From NCBI RefSeq assembly GCF_035605935.1, contig NZ_DATNGK010000051.1, forward strand, positions 1 through 64,000: DNA of 64,000 nucleotides, in the 5' to 3' direction. The translations under genes and the position numbers were made by a program. Every line of letters starts with the position of its first letter. Positions within the stretch are counted from its first letter, which is position 1. The stretch comes from Actinocrinis sp035605935. GTDB lineage: Bacteria > Actinomycetota > Actinomycetes > Streptomycetales > Catenulisporaceae. Positions 45,352-57,644 of the stretch are shown here, piece by piece. The notes under the pieces are model-generated. The model made no database searches, was not told the origin of the DNA, and saw only the letters and a program-made list of their open reading frames with translations.

Positions 45352-46767
45352 ATGACCACGGCGGCAACGCAGAACAGGAACACCCAGGGCGCTGATAAGC
45401 AGCGCTGGCACGCTGAGGCCGCATACGTGGCCGGCATGGTGGAAACCGACGTGCTCATTGAGACAGATGGCGACCGCATCACGGCTGTCACGCCTGGCGC
45501 CAAGGCACCCACCGATGCGGTACGCCTTCCAGGATTGACTCTTCCGGGCCTCGCGAACGCGCACTCGCACGCATTCCACCGAGCGCTGCGCGGCCGTACA
45601 CAGGTAGGCGAGGGCACGTTCTGGACCTGGCGCGAGCAGATGTACGAGGCCGTTGCCGGGCTGAATCCGGACACGTACTTCGAGCTCGCGGTCGGAGTGT
45701 TCGCGGAGATGGCACTAGCCGGGATCACGTCCGTCGGCGAGTTTCACTACGCGCACCACGACCGCGGCGGCGCTCAGTACTCTGACCCGAATGCCATGGG
45801 GCACGCCCTGATCCGAGCCGCACGCACCGCCGGTATCCGGATCACGCTGCTGGACACCTGCTACCTGACCGGTGGCCTGCACGCGACCGTGAACAGGACA
45901 GCGCTCAACAGCACTCAAAAGCGCTTCTCGGACGGTGACGCCGAGAAGTGGGCCGCGCGCGTAGATAGCTTGCGCGCCGCGTATGCAAGCGAATCAGACG
46001 TCATCATCGGCGCGGCGATCCACTCGGTGCGCGCGGTACCCAAGGAACAGCTCGGTACCGTCGCGGCGGCGGCTGCCAAGCATGACGCGCCGCTACACGT
46101 GCACCTGTCCGAGCAGCGCGCCGAGAACGATGCCTGCCTTGCGCGTTACCGACTGACTCCCGCGCAGCTGCTCGAATCCTCCGGCGCGCTAGGCCCGAAG
46201 ACGACCGCCGTGCACGCGACACACCTGTCTCAAGCCGACATAGAGGTGCTCGGCGATTCAGAGACCTGTGTCTGCATGTGTCCGACGACGGAACGGGATC
46301 TTGCCGACGGCGTCGGCACGGCGCGGACCCTGTTCGAGGCCGGCTCGCCGATCTCACTCGGCTCGGACAGCCAGGCCGTCATCGACCTCTTCGAAGAGGC
46401 GCGGGCGATGGAGCTCGACGAGCGGCTGCGCACCGAGCGGCGCGGACACTGGCCGAGCACCGATCTGATCGACGCGGCGACCGCGGCCGGCCAGGAATCC
46501 CTCGGCTGGAGCTCAGCGGGGCGGCTGCATTCCGGCGAACTCGCCGACTTCACCACCGTCGGGCTCGACTCGATTCGGTTGACTGGGACGGCGCTTGACG
46601 TGGCCGCCGAATCGGTGATCTACGCGGCGACGGCGGCGGATGTCCGGCATGTCGTCGTCGGCGGCCAGGTGATCGTGCGGGACGGTATCCACAGGCTCGT
46701 GGATGAGCCCGCACGCCGGTTAGGCGCCGCTATCAGTGCTCTGTACCGGAGAAACGCTCGTGTCTGA
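45352..46767 (+). CDS. hutF: Formimidoylglutamate deiminase
   Basis: A 471-residue amidohydrolase that removes ammonia from N-formimidoyl-glutamate. Zinc-binding motifs are GLANAHSHAFHRALRGRT, VHLSEQRAEND and VHATHLSQ, and the Asp is in SLGSDSQAVIDLFEEARAME. The length is typical. The first residues (about 1-20) are poorly conserved. The gene starts 15 bp after the M20 gene and its stop overlaps the hutI start by eight bases. Confidence 0.95.
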   Translation: MTTAATQNRNTQGADKQRWHAEAAYVAGMVETDVLIETDGDRITAVTPGAKAPTDAVRLPGLTLPGLANAHSHAFHRALRGRTQVGEGTFWTWREQMYEAVAGLNPDTYFELAVGVFAEMALAGITSVGEFHYAHHDRGGAQYSDPNAMGHALIRAARTAGIRITLLDTCYLTGGLHATVNRTALNSTQKRFSDGDAEKWAARVDSLRAAYASESDVIIGAAIHSVRAVPKEQLGTVAAAAAKHDAPLHVHLSEQRAENDACLARYRLTPAQLLESSGALGPKTTAVHATHLSQADIEVLGDSETCVCMCPTTERDLADGVGTARTLFEAGSPISLGSDSQAVIDLFEEARAMELDERLRTERRGHWPSTDLIDAATAAGQESLGWSSAGRLHSGELADFTTVGLDSIRLTGTALDVAAESVIYAATAADVRHVVVGGQVIVRDGIHRLVDEPARRLGAAISALYRRNARV

Positions 46768-47959
46768 TTCGACCCTTGTCACGGGAATCGTCGAGTTAGC
46801 CACAGGCCATCCACAGCCTGTGGAAAACAGTTCCCTGAAAGAGGGAGCGCAAGACGGCTCGCTGTCGGTGACGCGTAACGCGGCGTTCATCGTGGAAAGC
46901 GGACGGATCGCGTGGATGGGATCAGCGCAGCAGGCTCCGGCCGCGGACGCGCGCGTCGACCTCGGTGACCGGGCGGTCATCCCGGGGTTCGTCGACAGCC
47001 ACGCACACTTGGTCTTCGCGGGCGACCGCGCGACCGAGTTCGAGGCACGGATGACCGGAACGCCGTACAGCGCAGGAGGAATCCGCACGACGGTCGCCGC
47101 AACGCGCGCCGCCGATGACGAGTTGCTTCGTGGCAACGTGCGCAGGCTCGTGGATGAGATGGCGCGGCAGGGAACGACGACCGTCGAGTGCAAGACAGGG
47201 TACGGACTCACTGTCGCGGATGAAGCGCGCGCCATCCGCATCGCACGCGAGGAGTGCGATACCGCAACGTTCCTTGGCGCACATGTCGTGCCAGCGGAGT
47301 TCGCCGAGCGGCGCGACGAGTACGTGGACCTAGTACGCGGCCCGATGCTTGAAGCATGTGCGCCATATGCCGATTATGTGGACGTCTTCTGCGAACGCGG
47401 CGCATTCGACGAGACAGAGACGCGCCTGATTCTCGACGCGGCGAAGGGGCACGGACTCGCAGTCCGACTGCACGCGAACCAACTCGGGCACGGACCTGGC
47501 GTTCAGCTCGCGGTCGAGTACGGCGCCGCGTCCGCCGATCACTGCACCTACCTCGCCGACGCGGACATCGACGCGCTCTCCGGATCGTCGACGGTCGCGA
47601 CGCTGCTTCCCGGGGTCGAGTTCTCGACCCGCTCGCCTTACCCGGGCGCACGACGCCTGATCGACGCGGGTGCGACCGTAGCCATCGCGACCGACTGCAA
47701 TCCGGGCTCCTGTTACACGTCCTCGATGCCGTTCTGCATCGCGCTCGCTGTCCGTGAGATGCGCATGTCACCGGCCGAGGGCTTGCTCGCGGCCACACTC
47801 GGCGGTGCTCGCGCGCTCGGCCGAACCGACATCGGGTACCTCGCCGTCGGTGCCCGCGCCGACTTCGCGGTTCTCGACGCGCCGTCGTATCTGCACCTGG
47901 CCTACCGACCCGGTGTACCGCTCGTGAGCAGCACCTTTAAAGCCGGAATACGGCAATAG
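46760..47959 (+). CDS. hutI: Imidazolonepropionase
   Basis: A 399-residue metal-dependent hydrolase that opens imidazolonepropionate to formimidoylglutamate. Motifs are IPGFVDSHAHLVFAGDRATE and STVATLLPGVEFS, and the substrate loop AIATDCNPGSCYTSSMPF. The start is probably GTG 46760 (GGAG nine bases before) inside the end of hutF; a longer frame begins at 46736. Last gene of the rightward hut unit, so hutU-M20-hutF-hutI together run from urocanate to glutamate. An N-terminal insertion (NSSLKEGAQDGSLSVTRN) is unusual. Confidence 0.95.
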   Translation: MSDSTLVTGIVELATGHPQPVENSSLKEGAQDGSLSVTRNAAFIVESGRIAWMGSAQQAPAADARVDLGDRAVIPGFVDSHAHLVFAGDRATEFEARMTGTPYSAGGIRTTVAATRAADDELLRGNVRRLVDEMARQGTTTVECKTGYGLTVADEARAIRIAREECDTATFLGAHVVPAEFAERRDEYVDLVRGPMLEACAPYADYVDVFCERGAFDETETRLILDAAKGHGLAVRLHANQLGHGPGVQLAVEYGAASADHCTYLADADIDALSGSSTVATLLPGVEFSTRSPYPGARRLIDAGATVAIATDCNPGSCYTSSMPFCIALAVREMRMSPAEGLLAATLGGARALGRTDIGYLAVGARADFAVLDAPSYLHLAYRPGVPLVSSTFKAGIRQ

Positions 47960-47968
47960 TGCAGCGAA

Positions 47969-48017
47969 GTTGAGTCCAGTAGCCTCAACCCTTATCGTTG
48001 AGTCGGCTGGACTCAAG
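47969..48017 (+). promoter_or_regulatory. dnaK promoter with two HspR (HAIR) operators
   Basis: A -35 box TTGAGT (47970-47975) and a -10 box TATCGT (47993-47998) are 17 bp apart. Two inverted repeats of the HAIR type (consensus CTTGAGT-N7-ACTCAAG, the known HspR site) overlap them. One is GTTGAGT-N7-CCTCAAC at 47969-47989, the other GTTGAGT-N7-ACTCAAG at 47997-48017. HspR, encoded four genes downstream, would block the -35 to +1 region and so repress its own operon. Confidence 0.85.
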
Positions 48018-48096
48018 CGGGCCGTGGCGTTGATCGCGCGGCTGCCGGGCCCGGCCCAGGCAGAAGCAGCGACGAGCTAACCCTAAGGAAGCCACG

Positions 48097-49962
<1,866 letters not shown>

Positions 49963-50152
49963 ACGGCGCCGGCTGATTGAACCCGGTGCGCCGCGTGGCA
50001 CGTGGCGGCGCCCGACGACGTTCGACAGTTTGACGGTTGGACAGCTTGAGCGTTCGACGGCAGCGGGTCGCGGGCCGGGGCCGGGGCGAGAGCCTCACCC
50101 GACCCGGACCCGCGCCCGGCCCCGATCGATCCACTCCAGGAGAAGAGAAGAA

Positions 50153-50806
50153 GTGAGCGACGACCTCTACCGCCCCGGCCGGGACGCCGCAGAGGAGGCC
50201 CGGCAGTACGGCGACGACGAGGGCTTCGAGGCCGCCCCTGACGCCCAGCAGGACGAGCAGGAGTTCGCCGGGCGGGTGAACGAGGCGATCGGCGGGGAGC
50301 ACGGCGACCCGTCCGCGAACCTCGCCGTCGCCGAACTGCTGGCCAAGCTGGCCGAGCGCACCAACGAACTGCAGAGCGCGCAGGCCGAGCTCGGTGAGCG
50401 CACCACGGATCTGCAGCGGCTCCAAGCCGAGTACGTCAACTATCGGCGCAGGGTCGAGCGGGACCGGATCGCGATGGCCGAGATGGCCCTCGGCAAGGTG
50501 CTGACCGGGCTGCTGCCGGTGCTCGACGACATCGGACGGGCCCGCGATCACGGCGAGCTCGAGGGCGGATTTCGCCAGGTGGCCGAATCGCTGGAGAACT
50601 CGCTGGCCAAGCTGGGTCTCGAGCAGTTCGGCACGGCCGGCGAGCTGTTCGACCCGAACGTGCACGAGGCGCTGATGCACACGGTCTCCCCGGATGTCGA
50701 GGAGGACACCTGCGTGGAGATCCTGCAGCCCGGGTACCGCCTCGGTGACAGGATCCTGCGGGTCGCCCGGGTCACCGTGGCCCAGCCCGGAGAGCCCGAC
50801 GAGTAG
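50153..50806 (+). CDS. grpE: Nucleotide-exchange factor GrpE
   Basis: A 217-residue GrpE that speeds ADP release from DnaK. A long acidic N-terminus leads into a coiled coil (LAKLAERTNELQSAQAELGE, then RTTDLQRLQAEYVNYRRRVE), and the beta domain contains FDPNVHEALMHTVSPDVEED and VEILQPGYRLGDRILRVARV. The start is GTG 50153 with a purine-rich AGGAGAAGAG sequence before it; a longer frame upstream lacks family sequence. It stands 190 bp after dnaK. Confidence 0.95.
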   Translation: MSDDLYRPGRDAAEEARQYGDDEGFEAAPDAQQDEQEFAGRVNEAIGGEHGDPSANLAVAELLAKLAERTNELQSAQAELGERTTDLQRLQAEYVNYRRRVERDRIAMAEMALGKVLTGLLPVLDDIGRARDHGELEGGFRQVAESLENSLAKLGLEQFGTAGELFDPNVHEALMHTVSPDVEEDTCVEILQPGYRLGDRILRVARVTVAQPGEPDE

Positions 50807-50878
50807 CCGGACGGCGGCCCGCGCCGCCCGGCAGCCAAGCGATCTTCGAGCACCGCAAGGAGCAGAGGCGAACCCGAG

Positions 50879-52045
50879 ATGAGCACCAAGGACTACTTGG
50901 AGAAGGACTACTACAAGGTGCTCGGCGTCCCCAAGGACGCTGCCGCGGCCGACATCAAGAAGGCGTACCGCAAGCTGGCCCGGCAGTACCACCCGGACGC
51001 CAACAAGGGGGACGCCGCCGCGGAGGAGAAGTTCAAGGAGATCTCAGAAGCCTACGACGTCTTGTCCGACGACAAGCGGCGCAAGGAGTACGACGAGGCC
51101 AGGTCGCTGTTCGGCGGCGGGTTCCGCGGCGCCGGGGCGGGCAACGGCTTCCCGTTCGACCTCGGCGACCTGCTCGGCAACGCCGGCGGCGGCACCGCGG
51201 GCGGCGGACTCGGCGACATCCTGGGCGGGATCTTCAACCGCGGCCGTACCGGCGGCACCACGACGCAGACCGCCCCCGGGCGGCGCGGCGCGGACGTCGA
51301 GACCGAGGCCACGATCACCTTCATGCAGTCCATCGACGGCGTGACCATCCCGCTGCGGATGACCAGCGAGCACCCGTGCCGGGCCTGTTCCGGCACCGGC
51401 GCGAAGGCCGGCACCACGCCGCGGGTATGCCCGACCTGCGCCGGGACCGGCCAGGTGAGCCGGAATCAGGGTGGCTTCGCGTTCTCGGAGCCGTGCCGGG
51501 ACTGCAAGGGCCGCGGCCTGGTGGTCGACGAACCGTGCCCGGTCTGCCACGGCTCCGGTCGCGCCGCCTCGACGCGCACTCTTCAGGCACGCATCCCCTC
51601 AGGCGTGCGCGACGGGATGCGGATCAGGCTTAAGGGCAAGGGCGCTCCGGGTGAGCGCGGCGGACCGGCGGGAGATCTGTACGTGGTGGTGCATGTGAAG
51701 CCGCACAAGGTCTTCGGGCGGGACGGCGACAACCTGACGGTGACCGTGCCGGTGACGTACCCGGAAGCGGTGCTCGGCTCTGACATCAAGGTGCCGGTGC
51801 TCGGCGGCGTGCCGGTCACCGTCAAGTTGCCGGCCGGCAGCGCGAACGGCAGGACCCTGCGGGTGCGCGGTAAGGGCGCCCCGCGCAAGGACGGCAGCCG
51901 CGGCGACCTGCTGGTCACCTTCGAGGTGGCCGTGCCGACCAAGCTAAGCGAGACCGCGAACGCGGCGCTGGAGAAGTACCGCGACGCCACCGCGGACCAC
52001 GATGTGCGAGCCGAACTGCTCGACGCGGCGAAGGGAGAGGACTGA
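50879..52045 (+). CDS. dnaJ: Co-chaperone DnaJ
   Basis: A 388-residue type I DnaJ. The J domain has the HPD tripeptide (QYHPDANKGD). A Gly/Phe-rich linker and the zinc domain follow, with four CxxCxGxG motifs (CRACSGTG, CPTCAGTG, CRDCKGRG, CPVCHGSG). The C-terminal substrate domain ends before the tightly linked hspR (one base between stop and start). Length is normal. Confidence 0.97.
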   Translation: MSTKDYLEKDYYKVLGVPKDAAAADIKKAYRKLARQYHPDANKGDAAAEEKFKEISEAYDVLSDDKRRKEYDEARSLFGGGFRGAGAGNGFPFDLGDLLGNAGGGTAGGGLGDILGGIFNRGRTGGTTTQTAPGRRGADVETEATITFMQSIDGVTIPLRMTSEHPCRACSGTGAKAGTTPRVCPTCAGTGQVSRNQGGFAFSEPCRDCKGRGLVVDEPCPVCHGSGRAASTRTLQARIPSGVRDGMRIRLKGKGAPGERGGPAGDLYVVVHVKPHKVFGRDGDNLTVTVPVTYPEAVLGSDIKVPVLGGVPVTVKLPAGSANGRTLRVRGKGAPRKDGSRGDLLVTFEVAVPTKLSETANAALEKYRDATADHDVRAELLDAAKGED

Positions 52046-52046
52046 G

Positions 52047-52544
52047 ATGGTGCCGGAGAACGGTAACCCGGGCGGACGCAGGTCTGCCGAGGAGGCGGCG
52101 ATGTACGTGATCTCCGTCGCCGCGGAGCTTTCCGGCCTGCACCCGCAGACCCTGCGGCAGTACGACCGGCTCGGCCTGGTGAGCCCGGATCGGGCGCCCG
52201 GGCGCGGCCGCCGCTACTCCCTCCGCGATATCGAGCTGCTGCGCGAAGTGCAACGGCTCTCGCAGGACGAGGGCGTGAATCTGGCTGGGATCAAGCGGAT
52301 CCGCGAGCTTCAGGACCAGGTCGAGCTGCTCAGCGCCCGGGTGGCCGAGCTGGAGGAGAGCCTGGCGATGGCGCGGGCGACCACAATCCCGCTGGCCGTT
52401 CCGGCCCAGCAGGCCGACTATCCGGTGGCGAGCGCACAGGCGCAGATCGCAGCGAACCCCTTGTACCGCCCGGACCTGCTTCCCGCGGTGCCGGCGTTCG
52501 GCACGTCGACCGCGCTGGTGGTCTGGAAGCCGCAGCAACACTAG
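52047..52544 (+). CDS. hspR: Heat-shock repressor HspR (MerR family)
   Basis: A 165-residue MerR-type repressor. The winged helix is MYVISVAAELSGLHPQTLRQ, then YDRLGLVSPDRAPGRGRRYS, followed by a coiled coil (IRELQDQVELLSARVAELEE). HspR binds HAIR operators and represses the dnaK operon and clpB in Streptomyces. ATG 52047 lies one base after the dnaJ stop and follows GGGAGAGG. The stop codon overlaps the first base of an apparent MITE at 52544. Confidence 0.95.
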   Translation: MVPENGNPGGRRSAEEAAMYVISVAAELSGLHPQTLRQYDRLGLVSPDRAPGRGRRYSLRDIELLREVQRLSQDEGVNLAGIKRIRELQDQVELLSARVAELEESLAMARATTIPLAVPAQQADYPVASAQAQIAANPLYRPDLLPAVPAFGTSTALVVWKPQQH

Positions 52545-52707
52545 GGCGTGTTTTGAAACTAGCGGCGGATAGGGCCGCGGTGTCTGGCGCGTGCGATCGC
52601 AAGGCGGAAGGGCGTCCTCGAACCGGGTCGTCTGTGGACGCGCCTCCAACGCAGCGAGCGTGCGTGGCAGGCGTCGCGGCCCCGGCGATCGTTTCAAAAC
52701 ATGCCCC
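52544..52707. mobile_element. Probable MITE between hspR and clpB
   Basis: A 164-bp stretch bounded by 16-bp inverted repeats: GGGCGTGTTTTGAAAC at 52544-52559 and its complement GTTTCAAAACATGCCC at 52691-52706 (one mismatch). The inside is GC-rich, with further partial symmetry (GGCCGCGG ... CGCGGCC), and codes for nothing recognisable. The tip sequence resembles ends of IS elements common in Streptomyces. No transposase is inside, as expected for a MITE. It begins within the hspR stop codon. No clear target duplication is seen. Confidence 0.6.
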
Positions 52708-52721
52708 AGATCGGTCGACGG

Positions 52722-52739
52722 CACTTGAGTGGCCAAGTG
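52722..52739. promoter_or_regulatory. HAIR half-site and short inverted repeat upstream of clpB
   Basis: A perfect CTTGAGT (52724-52730) is present but the matching ACTCAAG at N7 is not. The same stretch forms CACTTG-N6-CAAGTG. It lies about 60 bp upstream of clpB, a known HspR target in Streptomyces, so a weak or degenerate operator is possible. Confidence 0.35.
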
Positions 52740-52800
52740 AATACAGCGCACTGAGTTCCGTCGGCAAGGCAACAGAGGATAACGGGACGAGGAGCACCTG

Positions 52801-55410
<2,610 letters not shown>

Positions 55411-55489
55411 GGCTGAGTGACCGTCGCTAGGTCGGATCGGCTGCGCTGTTCCTCTCGCGCTCGCCGGGGCGCGAGGGGATAGTGGTGTC

Positions 55490-55633
55490 ATGTCCAGAAT
55501 CCGAGTTCGAACCGGAAAAGACCGGCCGGCGGCCCGTGCCGGTGCCCTCGGGCTGGTCCTGGTGCTGCTCGCGGGAACCTTTGCGGTCCGGTTGGAACTC
55601 GCCGCGCTTTCACGCGACGTGCGCGTTCCCTGA
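55490..55633 (+). CDS. Possible 47-residue single-span membrane peptide
   Basis: A short frame from ATG 55490 to TGA 55631-55633. The peptide begins with a basic part (MSRIRVRTGKDRPAARAG), then one hydrophobic span (LGLVLVLLAGTFAV), and ends RLELAALSRDVRVP. The layout (basic inside, one span, short tail) is credible for a small membrane protein. A GAGGGG lies about eleven bases upstream and a TAGTGG just before the ATG. I know no family for it; it may be chance. Confidence 0.4.
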   Translation: MSRIRVRTGKDRPAARAGALGLVLVLLAGTFAVRLELAALSRDVRVP

Positions 55634-55657
55634 CATCCCGGACGTCCAGTCAGCCCG

Positions 55658-56893
55658 TCACTGCGGTTTTGCCAGCGCCGCCAGGCGATCCAGCGCCGCG
55701 CTCAGCACTTGTGGCTTCTTGCAGAAGGTGAATCGGACAAACGGCGCGCCCGCCTGCTTGTCGTCGTAGAAGACTGCGTTGGGGATGGCCACCACACCGC
55801 AACGTTCCGGCAGCGCGCGGCAGAACGCCAGGCCGTCTTCTTCGCCGAGCGGCCGGATGTCCGTGGTGATGAAGTACGTGCCCTCGGTCGCCGACACGCC
55901 GAATCCGAGGTCTGCCAAGCCGGCCGCGAGCAGATCGCGTCGCGCACGCAGGCTCGCGCTCATCTCTGTGTAGTAATCGCGCGGCAGGCGCAGCGCCTCG
56001 GCGATCGCGTACTGAAACGGTCCGCCGCTGACATAGGTGAGGAACTGCTTCGTGGTACGCACCGCGGTGACCAGTTCCGCAGTGCCGGTAACCCAGCCGA
56101 TCTTCCAGCCGGTGAAGGAGAAAGTCTTGCCAGAGGAGGAGATCGTGATCGTGCGGTCGCGCATGCCAGGCAGCGTGGCCATCGGTACGTGCGCGCCCTC
56201 GAACACCAGGTGCTCGTAGACCTCGTCGGTGATGACGATCAGGTCGTGCGTGATCGCGAGCTGCGCAAGCGTTCGCAACTCCGCCTCGGTGAGCACCATC
56301 CCGGTCGGGTTGTGTGGTGTGTTGAGCAACAGGACCCTGGTGCGCTCGGTAATCGAAGCGGCGAGCGCGTCGAGATCGGGATGCCAGCGCGGCTGCTGTT
56401 CGGTCGGCGGTCGCAGCGTAGCGGGTACGCGCACGCCGCCGGCCATGGCGATGCACGCCGCGTATGAGTCGTAGTAGGGCTCGAACGCGATCACCTCGTC
56501 GCCCGGGTTAATCACGGCGAGCAGCGCCGCGGCGATCGCCTCGGTGGCTCCGGCGGTGATCAGCACCTCGGTGTCGGGGTCGTATTCGAGGCCGTACCAG
56601 TCGGACTGGTGGTCGGCGACGGCGCGACGCAGTTCGGGGATGCCCAAGCCGGGCGGGTACTGGTTACCGCGGCCCTCGAGGATCGCGCGCGCGGCGGACT
56701 CGGCGATCGCGGCCGGGCCGTCGGTGTCCGGAAAACCCTGGCCGAGGTTGATCGACCCGGTGGCCACGGCGAGCGCGGACATCTCGGCGAAGATCGTGGT
56801 ACCGAGTCCATGCAACCGCGAGGCCAGCACCGGGCGCCGCGAACCCGATAAGTCTTTCGGGTGATCTGCCTCGGGCGTGGCGTGATGACTCAC
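55658..56893 (-). CDS. Pyridoxal-phosphate aminotransferase, class I/II
   Basis: A 411-residue fold-type I aminotransferase. Visible parts are INLGQGFPDTDGPAAIAESA, GNQYPPGLGIPELRRAVADH, NTPHNPTGMVLTEAEL, the DEVYEHLVFEG pair, and the PLP lysine in ISSSGKTFSFTGWKIGWVTG. It is closest to the methionine/kynurenine-type and DapC-like group, so substrate assignment is open. ATG 56893 begins a poorly conserved 25-residue head (SHHATPEADHPKD). It is divergent from DUF2617, which starts about 105 bp away, and convergent with the chaperone locus. Confidence 0.88.
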   Translation of the reverse strand: MSHHATPEADHPKDLSGSRRPVLASRLHGLGTTIFAEMSALAVATGSINLGQGFPDTDGPAAIAESAARAILEGRGNQYPPGLGIPELRRAVADHQSDWYGLEYDPDTEVLITAGATEAIAAALLAVINPGDEVIAFEPYYDSYAACIAMAGGVRVPATLRPPTEQQPRWHPDLDALAASITERTRVLLLNTPHNPTGMVLTEAELRTLAQLAITHDLIVITDEVYEHLVFEGAHVPMATLPGMRDRTITISSSGKTFSFTGWKIGWVTGTAELVTAVRTTKQFLTYVSGGPFQYAIAEALRLPRDYYTEMSASLRARRDLLAAGLADLGFGVSATEGTYFITTDIRPLGEEDGLAFCRALPERCGVVAIPNAVFYDDKQAGAPFVRFTFCKKPQVLSAALDRLAALAKPQ

Positions 56894-56998
56894 GCGTCCT
56901 CCAGTCGTTGACCCAGGGCGAGCCGTTTGTCAGACAGAAAGCCTTTTGGCAGTACGGCCCCCACCGGAGAAGCCTACGGCCTGGGACGGTGCCCACCG

Positions 56999-57514
56999 AT
57001 GTTCGTCGAGTTGACCGCGGCCTACTGCGATACCAGCGCCGGAGAGCTGGGCTGGTCGATTGACCTCGAACCACAGCCCGCGCTGGCGAGCCGGCGGCTC
57101 GACCTCGCGCCGTTCCACGCGGAGCTGCGGCTGCTCGGCGCCTCGCACCAGATCTGCGTGTGGCTGGGCAGCGGTCCTCGGGGAGGGCCCGAACCGCTCT
57201 GTCTGGAAACGGTGGCGTGCATGCCGGAGAGCACAGTGCCGCTGCCCCGGACGGCGGAATGCGAACTGCGCGGTTGGCGGTACACGATCGAGTCCGATGT
57301 CCGGACCTGCTCCGAGGCGGAGTTCGGGGTGCGGGTCGCCGGGATCGAGCGGTGTGCGGCGCATGGGCTGGCCGGCCGATACCCCGGATTGCCTGGCGCG
57401 CTCACAGCTATCGTGATGCGGCCGTGGCAGGCCGGGCTCTGGTGGACGACCTGGCACACGTATCCGCAGGATCGGCAGATCGCTACGACACTCAGCTTTC
57501 TGCGGTTGGAGTGA
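56999..57514 (+). CDS. DUF2617 family protein
   Basis: A 171-residue protein that fits DUF2617, an actinobacterial family of unknown role: the opening MFVELTAAYCDTSAGELGWS, the segment ELRLLGASHQICVWLG and the end YPGLPGALTAIVMR ... WWTTWHTYPQ are typical. The frame is open from GTG 56927, but the family usually begins near MFVEL (ATG 56999). No ribosome binding site is strong for either. No membrane span. The protein sits near clpB and pyrE in related genomes. Confidence 0.8.
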   Translation: MFVELTAAYCDTSAGELGWSIDLEPQPALASRRLDLAPFHAELRLLGASHQICVWLGSGPRGGPEPLCLETVACMPESTVPLPRTAECELRGWRYTIESDVRTCSEAEFGVRVAGIERCAAHGLAGRYPGLPGALTAIVMRPWQAGLWWTTWHTYPQDRQIATTLSFLRLE

Positions 57515-57644
57515 CCTAAGACTGGTTTTCGCTGCAAAACGTCTGATAGCGACCCATGCGATGCTCACGGCCGCGCGGCGGCGTACGCTGGCCTGCGAGC
57601 ACGGCGGTCCGTCGCCGTTGCGCGGCTGAGCAGTGAGGGTGTCG

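Noticed and set aside
52724..52744. A full HAIR operator upstream of clpB.
   Set aside because: Only the left half (CTTGAGT) is perfect; the right half at N7 reads TGAATAC and does not match.
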